Assembly (NCBI RefSeq): GCF_902499175.1
Contig: NZ_CABVQC010000016.1
Location: 1 to 64,000 of the forward strand
Source of the DNA: Burkholderia aenigmatica
GTDB taxonomy: Bacteria > Pseudomonadota > Gammaproteobacteria > Burkholderiales > Burkholderiaceae
Reading direction: 5' to 3'
DNA: 64,000 nucleotides
Positions 52,772-61,958 of this stretch are shown in pieces. Below the pieces are notes generated by a model. The model was not told the origin of the DNA, did not search any database, and saw nothing but the letters and a program-made list of their open reading frames with translations. A program made the translations under genes and the position numbers. Each line of letters opens with the position of its first letter. The first letter of the stretch is position 1.

Positions 52772-53125
52772 GTTCGGCGGCTGCACCGGCCGCCTCGCGA
52801 AACGGATCGATGGCGCCGGGCGCGCCGTCGATCAGGGGGCCGTGGCCGGTGGATCGCTGCAGGGGCCAGCGGCCGCCATCCCGTACCCGGCCAGGCAGGC
52901 GGTGAGACGGCGGTGGTGTCGGACGTCGGCGGGCGCACGCCGGCGCAGGCACCCGCATCCACCTGTATCTCAGCGCCGCAGAACCCGCCTATTATCTTAA
53001 AATTGCGCTGCGCGTCGCCCGGTTCGCTGAACGTGGCAACGCGACCGCGTTGCGAGATCGATTCGAATCCCGGCGCGTCGCACAACATGGCACGTCGGAC
53101 CGCGTGTATCGGGAGAAGAATAGAG
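52772..53125. other. Intergenic region before the RcsB-like gene
   Basis: No gene is seen in 354 bp. A TATTAT (52990-52995) could be a -10 element for the regulator, with a leader of about 125 nt. GC-rich direct and inverted repeats occur at 52790-52900 but no clear terminator. Confidence 0.35.
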
Positions 53126-53785
53126 ATGGATGAATTTTTTGTGCGTGTGATTGTGGCGGACGATCACCCTTCGTCTGCACTCGGGATGTCGCAGACGCTC
53201 ACGGGCAGCAGCACGATCAAGCTGCTCGGCACCGTTTCGAATTCGACTGACCTCGTGGCGATGCTCGACGAGCAGCAGAGCGACGTGCTCGTCGTCGATT
53301 ACGTGATGCCGGGCGGCAAGTATGGCGACGGTCTGGCGTTGTTGTCGTTTCTGCAGCGCCGCTATCCCGCGATTCATCTCGTGACGATCACGATGATCGA
53401 CAACCCGAGCGTGCTGCATGCGATTCAGCGGCAGGGCGTCGGGTGCATCCTCAGTAAATCCGATGCGATGTCGCATCTGGTGGGCGCGGTTCACGCGGCC
53501 TACGTCGGCGCGAATTACCTGTCGCCGTTCGTCAAGCAGTTGCTGGAGGAAACCAAGTCGTCGTCGAACACGCGTGCGCTGACGGCGCGCGAGATCGAAG
53601 TCGTGCGGTTATACGGGGCCGGCCTGACGGTCGGCGAGATCGCGGTCCAGCTTCATCGCAGCAAGCAGACGATCAGTTCGCAGAAGTCGAGCGCGATGAA
53701 GAAGCTCGGCATCGTCCGCGATGCCGACCTGATCCGCTATGCGAGCGAGGGGCAGTTGCCCGAATTGCCCGGGGCCGATGCCTAG
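53126..53785 (+). CDS. RcsB-like response regulator with LuxR HTH
   Basis: A 219-residue regulator. The receiver (about residues 5-125) has the acidic pair in VADDHP, acceptor Asp58 in VVDYVMPGGKYGDG, a segment close to RcsB's DYSMPGDKYGDG, and Lys in LSKSD. The LuxR-type HTH (about 148-205) has LTAREIEVVRLYGAGLTVGE and SKQTISSQKSSAMKKLG, again matching RcsB (TISSQKKSAM) more than NarL or BvgA. GGGAGAAG precedes the ATG. It lies between two hybrid kinases and is their likely target; it may control the fimbrial genes (inference). Confidence 0.93.
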   Translation: MDEFFVRVIVADDHPSSALGMSQTLTGSSTIKLLGTVSNSTDLVAMLDEQQSDVLVVDYVMPGGKYGDGLALLSFLQRRYPAIHLVTITMIDNPSVLHAIQRQGVGCILSKSDAMSHLVGAVHAAYVGANYLSPFVKQLLEETKSSSNTRALTAREIEVVRLYGAGLTVGEIAVQLHRSKQTISSQKSSAMKKLGIVRDADLIRYASEGQLPELPGADA

Positions 53786-53830
53786 TCGGGCGATCGCGGC
53801 GCGCGCCGGGGAGAGACTTCAAGAACAAGC

Positions 53831-56779
53831 ATGCCCACGAAACTGAAAGCGCTGCTTGCGCATGCCGCTGCGGCGGGCCGCAGGCCATTCGATCCGGGGC
53901 GCGTGCGGCGCCAGCAGCACGCATTGCTGTACGGCAGCGGCGCGGCGATCACGGCGTTTATCCTCGTGTGCGCGGCGCTCGTCGTGCGGCTCGAAGTGCT
54001 CGATTATTTCACGCAGACTTCGGGGGCGTTTCTGCGGCGTGAGGTGCGGCTATCTGCCGAGCTGCAGGCGACGTACCTGCTGTCGGGGCAACAGGCGAAC
54101 AACGCGATGAACCTCTGGAGGTTCGACAAGCAGGCGTCGCGAGACGTGCTGCGTGAATTCACGGAGGGTCGCGGCAGGATAATCTGGCGTCGATCGAGCC
54201 AGATCGCGCTGGTCGGACTGGCCGACATCACGCAGGACTATCGGGCGAGCAGGTATTCGCGCTATCTCGGCCTGATCATGCCGCAGTTGGAAGTGGCACC
54301 CAAGGTGACCCCGGTTCTCCCGGGGTTCAACATTTACCTGATCGGTATCGACGGCAATTTTGTGTCCGTGGGCGGCGTTGGGGCCGCCACGCAGGCTGCC
54401 GCGTTGCCGGATGGATCCCAGGTGAAGGCGCTGGCACGGCAGCTGATGCCGTCCGATGCAGCCCTCCCGCACAACGACGCGGTCGTGATCGAACGGCGTT
54501 TCGATCCGCTGCTCGGGCATCCGATCATGCGGTTCGTCCGCCGGCTGTATGACGCCGACGGGCAACCGTTTGCCTGGAGCGTCGTCACCGTTCGTTCCCA
54601 GGTCGATAGCATCCTTGCGCCGATTTCAGACGATGAGGACTATGCGCTGATCGATACGCGCGCACAACTTCTGGCTGGCGCACAGCGCAGCAGCGACATG
54701 ATTTCACGAGCGCTCGACCATGCGAACGATCCGCAACGCGAGCGGGTGTTCGTGCATCGCGTCGGCTCCCGTTTCGTCATCAGCGACCGCTTGCCGAATT
54801 CCGATCTGGTGCTGATGGCGACCTTCTCGTGGCGCAGCGTCATGGGCGCCGTCGCGATACGAGCGGGCCTGACGATCGCCACCGCACTGCTGGCTATTTC
54901 ACTGCTATGGATCTCGATCGTTACGTTCGACCGGCGTGCGCTGCGCCCCGCCAACCGTCGCGCGATCCGCTTGATCGAGAGCGAGGCGCTCAACCGTACG
55001 CTGATCCGCACGGCACCGGCCGGGCTCATGCTGCTGTCGCTGGCCAATGGCGACACGATGGTGCGCAATGACGCCGCCCAGTCATATGGCGAGGCTGGAA
55101 CGGTGCCGTCGCTCGGCAAGCGTATCTGGCAGGCTTACCAGGGCAGTATCGCCGGAGGCCGGACACGACGTGTCGTCACGCACGAGTTGTCGGTCGACCT
55201 CGTCGGCGGCGGCACGGCCTATCTTGCTGCGCATATCGTCCGTGCACGTTTTCGCGGCGTCGACGTGCTGCTCTGCACGCTCACCGACATCACCGCGCGC
55301 AAGCAGGTCGAGCACAAGCTGCGTGAGGCGCGGGAAGCCGCGGACGATGCGAACAAGGCGAAGTCGACCTTCCTCGCGACGATGAGCCACGAGATTCGTA
55401 CGCCGCTGAACGCGATCGTCGGCAATCTCGAATTGATGGCGCGCGCGGCATTGCCGGCCGACGAGCGGCGGCGTTTGCAGACGGTGATGTCGTCGTCGGA
55501 TGCGCTGCTGCGCGTGATCAACGACGTGCTCGACCTGTCGAAAGCCGAATCGAACCAGATGGTGCTCGAGGCCGTGCCGTTCGATCTGCGTGCGGTGCTG
55601 CGCGAGGTCGCGGAGATCTTCCGTCCACTCGCCGACGCGAAGCATCTGACGCTCGATTGCCGGATCTCGCCTGAGCTGGCCGACGGCTACGTCGGCGATC
55701 CGACCCGGCTGCGCCAGATCGTGTCGAACCTCGTCAGCAACGCAATCAAGTTTACGGAGCGCGGTGGCGTGAGCATCGATGCGGGGCTGGTGCACGGCGT
55801 CGAGATCGCGGTGCGCGATACGGGGATCGGCATTGCTGCCGACAGCCTGCCGACGCTGTTCGACGTCTACATCCAGGCGGACGCGTCGATCTACCGCCGC
55901 TTCGGCGGCACCGGGCTGGGATTGCCGCTGTGCCGCCGGATTGCCCGGCTGATGCACGGCGATCTGACGGTCGACAGCCGGCCCGGCGACGGCACGACGA
56001 TCACGGCTGTGCTGCCGCTGCCCGCCGCGCCTGCCGACTGGCGGGCGGCGTTCGACGAACCGGCCGCCGAGGCGCCGGTCGCGCCGGTGTCGTCGCACGA
56101 GGACGAATCGCCATTGCGCGTGCTGGTCGCGGAAGATCATCCGGCGAGCCGCGCATTGCTGCGGGATCAGCTCGATGCGCTGCACTACGACGCGACCATC
56201 GTCACGAACGGCGTCGAGGCGATGCGCGCGTACTTCGCGCACCCGTTCGACGTCGTGCTGACCGATCTCGGCATGCCGGAGCTCGACGGCTTCGCGCTGG
56301 CGAACTTTCTGCGCGAGCAGGGGGCGCGCGTGCCGGTGATCGCGATGACGGCCCACGCCACCGAGGAGGATTACCGCCGCTGCACGCAGGCTGGTGCGGT
56401 GGAGGTCGTGCTCAAGCCGCTGTCGATCGACGCGCTCGACGCCGTGCTGAGGCGGCATGGCAAACGCGAGCCGGCGGCGGGATTGAATCCGGCCGCGGCA
56501 AGCGCCACGCCGGTGATGACGGAGGAGATGAGCGACGCGCTGCGAACGGCGACGCAGCACTCGCTGGCGGTGATCGATCAGGCGTTGTCGAGCGGCATGG
56601 TCGATCCGGTCAGGGACGAACTGCATTCGATGCGCGGCGGATTCGCGCTGGCCGGAGATACGGCGGCGCGAGACGCATGCGCCGCAATGGAACGTGTTGT
56701 CGGCGGGGGCGGAATCGAGGCGCTCAAGGCGCACTGGCTTGCCTTCCGGAGCGAGATCGCACAGGCCCTCGAGCGCTGA
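53831..56779 (+). CDS. Hybrid kinase with receiver and HPt domains
   Basis: A 982-residue membrane kinase: helix 1 near residues 36-58, a periplasmic domain to about 330, helix 2 near 340-362, PAS-like region, HisKA with SHEIRTP (His520), HATPase (DTGIGI, GGTGLGLPL), a receiver with acceptor Asp812 in VVLTDLGMPE, and a C-terminal HPt domain with His932 in LHSMRGGFAL. All four phosphotransfer sites needed for a His-Asp-His relay to the RcsB-like regulator are present. The gene starts 45 bp after the regulator. The N-terminal half differs from that of the first kinase, so a different signal is likely. Confidence 0.92.
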   Translation: MPTKLKALLAHAAAAGRRPFDPGRVRRQQHALLYGSGAAITAFILVCAALVVRLEVLDYFTQTSGAFLRREVRLSAELQATYLLSGQQANNAMNLWRFDKQASRDVLREFTEGRGRIIWRRSSQIALVGLADITQDYRASRYSRYLGLIMPQLEVAPKVTPVLPGFNIYLIGIDGNFVSVGGVGAATQAAALPDGSQVKALARQLMPSDAALPHNDAVVIERRFDPLLGHPIMRFVRRLYDADGQPFAWSVVTVRSQVDSILAPISDDEDYALIDTRAQLLAGAQRSSDMISRALDHANDPQRERVFVHRVGSRFVISDRLPNSDLVLMATFSWRSVMGAVAIRAGLTIATALLAISLLWISIVTFDRRALRPANRRAIRLIESEALNRTLIRTAPAGLMLLSLANGDTMVRNDAAQSYGEAGTVPSLGKRIWQAYQGSIAGGRTRRVVTHELSVDLVGGGTAYLAAHIVRARFRGVDVLLCTLTDITARKQVEHKLREAREAADDANKAKSTFLATMSHEIRTPLNAIVGNLELMARAALPADERRRLQTVMSSSDALLRVINDVLDLSKAESNQMVLEAVPFDLRAVLREVAEIFRPLADAKHLTLDCRISPELADGYVGDPTRLRQIVSNLVSNAIKFTERGGVSIDAGLVHGVEIAVRDTGIGIAADSLPTLFDVYIQADASIYRRFGGTGLGLPLCRRIARLMHGDLTVDSRPGDGTTITAVLPLPAAPADWRAAFDEPAAEAPVAPVSSHEDESPLRVLVAEDHPASRALLRDQLDALHYDATIVTNGVEAMRAYFAHPFDVVLTDLGMPELDGFALANFLREQGARVPVIAMTAHATEEDYRRCTQAGAVEVVLKPLSIDALDAVLRRHGKREPAAGLNPAAASATPVMTEEMSDALRTATQHSLAVIDQALSSGMVDPVRDELHSMRGGFALAGDTAARDACAAMERVVGGGGIEALKAHWLAFRSEIAQALER

Positions 56780-56805
56780 GGCGATACCCGGCGCGGGCCG
56801 GGCGT

Positions 56806-56823
56806 GCACCGGCCGACCGGTGC
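56806..56823. terminator. Hairpin between kinase and adhesin remnant
   Basis: Stem GCACCGG / CCGGTGC with loop CCGA, 27 nt after the kinase stop, between convergent genes. No T-run; weak. Confidence 0.35.
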
Positions 56824-56854
56824 CGCGTGGCCGCAAGGTCCGGCGCGCATCGCG

Positions 56855-57184
56855 TCACTGATAGCTCATCGTGAACGTGGCGACGGTATCCGCGGCGCCC
56901 GCTTTCATGTTGCCGGTCCGGATGTAGTGCGCGGTGAGCGGAATATTGACGCCCTTGTCGCCCGCTTCCGTGACGAACCACTGGTTCGGGTTGCCGGTTG
57001 CGCTCGAGTCGCGGCTGAAAGAGACGGGGGGCGACCGGCTCATGATCGGGCCTGTCTTGGCCAATTCGAGCACGAATATAAAGGCAGGTAGAAACGAGAG
57101 GTTGCTCGCGCTGCCGTAGTCATACACGTAATCAGCCCACCCGTTAACGCGGTTTTCTGCGTTCGCGCCGATCCGTACACCCAC
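56855..57184 (-). pseudogene. Fimbrial adhesin remnant with internal deletion
   Basis: A single open frame that matches two separate parts of the intact adhesin at 61959. The first part (VLELAKTGPIM) matches FSIELVKTGPITAAG in the middle of the intact protein; after SFSRDSSA the match jumps to GNPNQWF and continues with IPLTAHYIRTGNMKAGAADT to TFTMSYQ, the C-terminal end. About 110 residues are missing between them and the N-terminal part, with its signal peptide, is missing as well. It points towards the kinase gene, opposite to the fimbrial operon, and is probably a decayed or silent copy. Confidence 0.75.
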
Positions 57185-57735
57185 GCCGGCAACCCTGGTC
57201 GGGTTTGGGTTGATAAATAAAGCGTCTTGATATTTCGAGTGACGTAGATAATTCCACGGGGATATTAATCATGGTTAATGATAATCTGGTTGTTTTTGTT
57301 GGTTCGGGTAATTAATGAAAATTTCTTGTCTGATTTTTTGAAATTTTAAAAATCGACCATTCAGACGAGATCTTGACTCGACACACCAGCAGACATGTCC
57401 GTGATTGTCCGTTCCACTTTAGGCAGCCAGCAACGAACCGGAGGCGACCGAAGCAAACTCCGTCGTCGCCGCTGGCGGCAGCGCGACAGGCCGATGGGCG
57501 TGATCCAGCAGATTGTCTTGCGATGGCGATGTAGGTCGTCGGAGTTGCAGCGGACACGATTGAAAAATCCATTTAACATTGAAGCGATTGATTGTGAAAT
57601 AAGCATGAATTCGTACTAGTACTATTGTTTGAAAGTCGAATATCGGTCGTGAACTAGACACAGAATTCCGACGAATTGGCAATATTCGTCTTGCTCTGTA
57701 AGGAGTTTTAAATCTTGTTCAAACTGGAGAAAACA
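57185..57735. promoter_or_regulatory. AT-rich control region of the fimbrial operon
   Basis: A 551-bp stretch without a gene, visibly AT-rich compared with its surroundings (about 57220-57360 and 57540-57720). It contains T-runs (near 57290 and 57330) and, at 57613-57624, the tandem half-sites GTACTAGTACTA. Nothing else that can be named, such as an invertible element with clear inverted repeats, was found. Confidence 0.55.
57613..57624. promoter_or_regulatory. Tandem GTACTA half-sites upstream of the pilin gene
   Basis: GTACTAGTACTA: two direct GTACTA half-sites that also form the palindrome GTACTAGTAC. It lies 112 bp before the pilin start. The same half-site occurs in the promoter of the first kinase and before the usher. 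Confidence 0.5.
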
Positions 57736-58335
57736 ATGACGACTTTCAACAAGAAGATTCTCGCCCTGGCAGCAGTCGCAGGCATGTTCGCAGCAGGTTC
57801 GGCCATGGCGGCCGACGGCACGATCAATTTCACCGGCAACATCACCGCGGCGTCGTGCTCGATCACGGGCGGCGCCGGCACGAACGTGACCGGTGAAAAG
57901 GGCAAGCAGGACATCGCCGTCAACCTCGGCACGGTCAGCTCGGACTCGATCGGCGGTACGGCCGGGCACGGCATCGCGGGCGGCACGTCGATCAGCCTGA
58001 ATCTCGATTGCGGCAACACCGCAACCGATCTGACGCTGGTCAAGATGAAGTTCGACCCGCGGTCCGGCTCGGGCGTCGACGGCAAGAACAACAAACTGCT
58101 GCAGGTCTCGGGCACCGCGAAGGGCGTCGGCATCGGCATCTACGACAGCAGCAACACGTTGCTGAACCTGGCGGCCAACGAGACGATCAGCGCACCGCTG
58201 GTCAAGGGCGGCACGGACGAGGCGCCGGTCTACACCGCGGCACTGGACATGCGTGCCGGTTATGTCGCGAACGGCGACAAGGTCGAAGCCGGTACGGCCG
58301 ACGGCACGCTGCCGTTCACGCTGTCGTACGAGTAA
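57736..58335 (+). CDS. Type 1-family major fimbrial subunit
   Basis: A 199-residue pilin of the FimA type. Signal peptide MTTFNKKILALAAVAGMFAA with cleavage after MAA, mature part with the paired cysteines in AASCSITGG and LNLDCGN and the C-terminal beta strand ending PFTLSYE, whose penultimate Tyr is characteristic of chaperone-usher pilins. GGAG precedes the ATG; a TTG seven codons earlier, with AAGGAG, is an alternative. First gene of the operon. Confidence 0.93.
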   Translation: MTTFNKKILALAAVAGMFAAGSAMAADGTINFTGNITAASCSITGGAGTNVTGEKGKQDIAVNLGTVSSDSIGGTAGHGIAGGTSISLNLDCGNTATDLTLVKMKFDPRSGSGVDGKNNKLLQVSGTAKGVGIGIYDSSNTLLNLAANETISAPLVKGGTDEAPVYTAALDMRAGYVANGDKVEAGTADGTLPFTLSYE

Positions 58336-58347
58336 ATCCCCCATCGA

Positions 58348-58379
58348 GCGATGAAATGGCGCGCACGCCATTTCATCGC
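58348..58379 (+). ncRNA. mRNA hairpin between pilin and chaperone
   Basis: A perfect 14-bp stem with a 4-nt loop (CGCA), arms GCGATGAAATGGCG and CGCCATTTCATCGC, 12 bases after the pilin stop. It lacks a T-run. In pap and other pilus operons such a hairpin makes the major pilin transcript more abundant and stable than the rest; the same role is likely here (inference from that precedent). Confidence 0.7.
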
Positions 58380-58401
58380 CGCCTCCAGAGTCAAATCCGA
58401 T

Positions 58402-59121
58402 ATGAAGAAATCTCTCATTGCCGGGCTGGTCGCGGCCAGCTCGATGTTGTCTATGTCCACGCCGTCGCACGCCGGTATTTCGCTGTCAGGCACGCGCGTC
58501 GTCTATTCGGCGACGAGCAAGGAAGCGTCCATGGTCGTCAAGAATCAGTCGAAAGACGATGTGATGATCCAGTCGTGGCTCGAATACGACGGCGACAAGA
58601 AGGGCGATTTGCCGTTTGCGATCACGCCGTCGCTGAGCAGGCTCGGTGGCGACAAGCAGCAGATCCTCCGGATTTTCTATGCAGGAGATGGGCTGCCGGC
58701 CGACCGTGAGTCGGTGTTCTGGCTGAGCGTGCAGGAGATTCCGCAACGGGCAAAGGGCGACAACTCGCTGCAGATTGCCGTGCGACAACGCATCAAACTT
58801 TTCTATCGACCTGCCGATCTGCCTGGCAAGGTCGACGAGGCGCCCGCCCAGTTGAAGTGGCGCTGGAGCGGCGATGGCGGAAAGCCGGCGCTGGACGTCG
58901 TCAACGACACACCTTATTTCGTTTCGCTGGGCCGAGCCAGTCTCAAAGCCGGTGCAAACACCTATCCGGTCGTCGCCGAAATGATTGCACCCAAATCCGT
59001 GAAGCGGCTCGCGGTCAAGGATTTCACCGGGCACGCACAGCCAGTGAGCGCCAAGGTCGAATTCAGCTCGATCAACGATTTCGGCGCAACGGTCAACACA
59101 GAGTCCGATATGTCGAAATAG
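58402..59121 (+). CDS. Periplasmic fimbrial chaperone (PapD family)
   Basis: A 239-residue chaperone with a signal peptide (MKKSLIAGLVAASSMLSMST, cleavage after SHA) and two immunoglobulin-like domains. Conserved patterns: RVVYSATSKEASMVVKNQSK at the start of domain 1 and RESVFWLSVQEIPQ and QIAVRQRIKLFYRP, the G1-strand region that donates a strand to pilins. It carries subunits to the usher. The ATG follows the hairpin by 22 nt. Confidence 0.92.
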   Translation: MKKSLIAGLVAASSMLSMSTPSHAGISLSGTRVVYSATSKEASMVVKNQSKDDVMIQSWLEYDGDKKGDLPFAITPSLSRLGGDKQQILRIFYAGDGLPADRESVFWLSVQEIPQRAKGDNSLQIAVRQRIKLFYRPADLPGKVDEAPAQLKWRWSGDGGKPALDVVNDTPYFVSLGRASLKAGANTYPVVAEMIAPKSVKRLAVKDFTGHAQPVSAKVEFSSINDFGATVNTESDMSK

Positions 59122-59173
59122 CGCGCCGAGAATCCGTCGGCCATCCGGATTGTTCGCGACAAATAAATACGTT

Positions 59174-59179
59174 GTACTA
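59174..59179 (+). promoter_or_regulatory. GTACTA half-site before the usher gene
   Basis: GTACTA in an AT-rich stretch 65 bp upstream of the usher ATG, the third copy of the half-site. A single 6-bp match can occur by chance; it is listed because of the other two. Confidence 0.25.
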
Positions 59180-59243
59180 ATTAAATAGGAGAGGTGCGCA
59201 TTTCTGCTGACTCGGCTGAGTGAGAGGGGTACGCAATCAAGAC

Positions 59244-61733
59244 ATGAACACAACTGTCAAGAAAATCGCAGAGGCTTGCCAGCGCGCGTCTTGTCTGATG
59301 GCGCTCGGCGCCGTCATTGCACCCGCCGTCAGTCAAGCGGCAGAGTTCAACGATCAGTTCCTCAAGAAAGGAGAAGGGCCTGTCGAGCTGACTTACTTCG
59401 AGCGCGGCAGTTCGGTCGCGCCCGGTGTCTACGACGTCGACGTATCGCTGAACCAGCGGCGTGCGAAACGCGAGTCGATCGTATTCAAGGCGGGTGCATC
59501 CGGCGAGGTGCGGCCGGTGATCACATATGGCCTGCTCAAGTCGCTCGGCGTGAACCTGAAGCGTCTCGAGCGCGAGCACAAGCTGGACGCGGGCCTTGAC
59601 GACAATGCGATCGTCAATCTCGACGAGTGGGTCGAAGGCGCGTCTTCGAGTTTCGATGTCGGTGCGCTGACGCTCGACATCAGCATCCCGCAGATCTATG
59701 CCCCGGGGCAAACACGCGGCTTTGTCGATCCGTCGCTCTGGGACGAAGGCATCGTCGCGGCCTATTCGAACTATCAGGCGAACTTCAGTCACAATACGGA
59801 TTCCGGCTATCGCAGCGACTACGGGTATCTCGGGCTGCGCAACGGCGTGAACATTGGTGCGTGGCGGCTGCGCAACGAATCCTCGCTATCGTGGCGACGC
59901 GGTTCACCGTCGAATTTCAGCGTCAACCGCAGCTATGTCGAGCGCGACCTGAAAGGCATCAAGGGGCGACTCGCCGCGGGTGAGGTGTATTCGTCCAGCG
60001 AGATCTTCGACAGCGTGCGTTTCCTCGGCGTGCAGGTCAGCTCCGATACGGGGATGCTGCCGGACAACGACGTCGGCTATGCACCGGTCGTGCGCGGCAT
60101 CGCGCAAAGCAACGCGGTGGTCGAAGTTCGCCAGAACGGCTACGTGATTTACTCGGCGTCCGTGACGCCCGGCGCATTCGAGTTCCGCGACATCTACCCG
60201 AGCGGTTCGAACGGCGACCTCGAGATCAAAATCATCGAGTCCGACGGAAGCGTGCGTATTTTCCGGCAGTCGTATTCGTATCTGCCCGTCATGATTCGCC
60301 GCGGCACGATGCGCTATGCATTCTCGGCCGGGCAGTATCGCGGCTTCGGCCAGTCGCGCCCCAAGTTCGCTCAAGGATCGCTGGTCTACGGGGTGTCCGA
60401 TAATCTCACCGGCTACGGCGGCTTCATCGGGGCCGAGCGCTATGCGGCGATCGCACTGGGTGTCGGCTACAACTCGCCATTCGGCGGGGTCTCGTTCGAC
60501 GTCACGCACAGCCAGTCGAACACGCCGGGCCGCAAGTCCAGCGGGCAGAGTTTCCGTTTCCTGTATTCAAAAACGCTGTCGGCCACCGACACGACCTTCA
60601 CGATGGTCGGTTATCGCTATTCGACCGACGGCTATCGCACGTTCAGCCAGCACGTCGACGATCTCGACCGCCAGTGGGGCGGCGGCTATCGCCGCCAGAA
60701 GAGCCGCGTCGACCTGAACATCAACCAGTCGCTGGGCGGGAGCGGGGCGCTCTATGCGAGCGTTGGCGACACGAGCTACTGGAACCGCGGCGGCTCGAGC
60801 CGCAATATCCAGCTCGGTTACAGCGGCGCGCTGAAGAATCTCAGTTACAGCGTCTCGGTCGCACACACACGGGATACCGGCGCGTTCGGGCGCACTGATA
60901 CGCAGTTCTCCGCATCGGTCAGCATCCCGATCGGCATCGGCGCGCGTTCGCATCGTGCGTTCGCGAACACGGTGGCCTCGACGAATGGCGATGTCAGCGT
61001 GCAGGCAGGCGTGAACGGGTTCCTGAACGATTCCAACACCGTCAACTATTCGGTGCAGGGTGATTACCGCAAGGATTCTGGCGGATCGGGTGGCGTGGGT
61101 CTGGGCTGGGATACGCCGATGGCCAAGCTGACGTCGAACTACAACCAGTCCGGCCACGGCAAGCATCTGGACGTCGGCGCAGCGGGCTCGATCGTCGCGC
61201 ACAGCGGCGGCATCACGTTGGGTCAAACGGTGGGCGAGACCTTCGCGATCGCCGAAGTGGAGGGGGTACGCGGCGCGCGCTTCTCGTCGTCGTCGAGCAT
61301 CAGCACCGACCGCAACGGCTACGCGATCCTGCCGTATGCGCAGCCGTATCGCTACAACTGGCTGAACATCGATACCGAAAGCCTCGGCTTCGACACGGAT
61401 CTGACCGACAACGCGAAGTCGGTGGTGCCGACGCGCGGCGCGATCGTCAAGGCGCGCTTCGCGGCGGAGACGGGCCGCCGGGTCCAGTTCGACGTGACGA
61501 TGAATGACGGCGGCAAGGTGCCGTTCGGTGCGACCGCCTATGACGAGAACGACAAGGTGCTCGGCATGGTCGACAACGAATCGCGCGTGCTCGTGTTCGG
61601 CACCAAGGAACAGGGGCGTCTGTCGATTCGCTGGAGCGAGGGATCGTGCGAAGGCGGCTATGCGTTGCCGGAGCGGAAGAAGGCCGTTGCCTATGAGCGC
61701 GTGGCGATGAGTTGCAAGATGGCAGGTCGATGA
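59244..61733 (+). CDS. Fimbrial outer-membrane usher (FimD/PapC family)
   Basis: An 829-residue outer-membrane usher: signal peptide (MNTTVKKIAEACQRASCLMA, cleavage about SQA), N-terminal chaperone-binding domain, the 24-strand barrel with the plug, and two C-terminal domains (about residues 680-829) ending in Cys-containing VAMSCKM. Length is normal for FimD-type ushers. It secretes and assembles pilin subunits. The ribosome binding site is poor, GAGAGG being 20 bases upstream. Confidence 0.93.
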   Translation: MNTTVKKIAEACQRASCLMALGAVIAPAVSQAAEFNDQFLKKGEGPVELTYFERGSSVAPGVYDVDVSLNQRRAKRESIVFKAGASGEVRPVITYGLLKSLGVNLKRLEREHKLDAGLDDNAIVNLDEWVEGASSSFDVGALTLDISIPQIYAPGQTRGFVDPSLWDEGIVAAYSNYQANFSHNTDSGYRSDYGYLGLRNGVNIGAWRLRNESSLSWRRGSPSNFSVNRSYVERDLKGIKGRLAAGEVYSSSEIFDSVRFLGVQVSSDTGMLPDNDVGYAPVVRGIAQSNAVVEVRQNGYVIYSASVTPGAFEFRDIYPSGSNGDLEIKIIESDGSVRIFRQSYSYLPVMIRRGTMRYAFSAGQYRGFGQSRPKFAQGSLVYGVSDNLTGYGGFIGAERYAAIALGVGYNSPFGGVSFDVTHSQSNTPGRKSSGQSFRFLYSKTLSATDTTFTMVGYRYSTDGYRTFSQHVDDLDRQWGGGYRRQKSRVDLNINQSLGGSGALYASVGDTSYWNRGGSSRNIQLGYSGALKNLSYSVSVAHTRDTGAFGRTDTQFSASVSIPIGIGARSHRAFANTVASTNGDVSVQAGVNGFLNDSNTVNYSVQGDYRKDSGGSGGVGLGWDTPMAKLTSNYNQSGHGKHLDVGAAGSIVAHSGGITLGQTVGETFAIAEVEGVRGARFSSSSSISTDRNGYAILPYAQPYRYNWLNIDTESLGFDTDLTDNAKSVVPTRGAIVKARFAAETGRRVQFDVTMNDGGKVPFGATAYDENDKVLGMVDNESRVLVFGTKEQGRLSIRWSEGSCEGGYALPERKKAVAYERVAMSCKMAGR

Positions 61734-61958
61734 TCGCCATACGAGGTGGCGGAACCGCTGGTTCCACGAGCCGCGCGTCGGATTGATCGCGTGGCAAAGC
61801 GATAACGTGGGCCCATGCCTGTCATATGCGCAAATGGATGCGTGGCGCGCAAGGCAATGAGCGAATGGGCGTCGGAAGCTATTCCGTGCCAGAAGCGAAT
61901 GTGTGCAACGAGATTGCGTCGTGCGGTCCGTCCTGCAGGCTACGTACCGGAGGTGTTT

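Noticed and set aside
55082..56836. 584-codon open frame antisense to the second kinase
   Set aside because: Arg/Asp/His-rich antisense shadow; the kinase domains on the sense strand are unmistakable.
57185..57735. Invertible phase-variation switch of the fimbrial promoter
   Set aside because: I looked for inverted repeats bracketing the promoter and for a recombinase gene near it and found neither.
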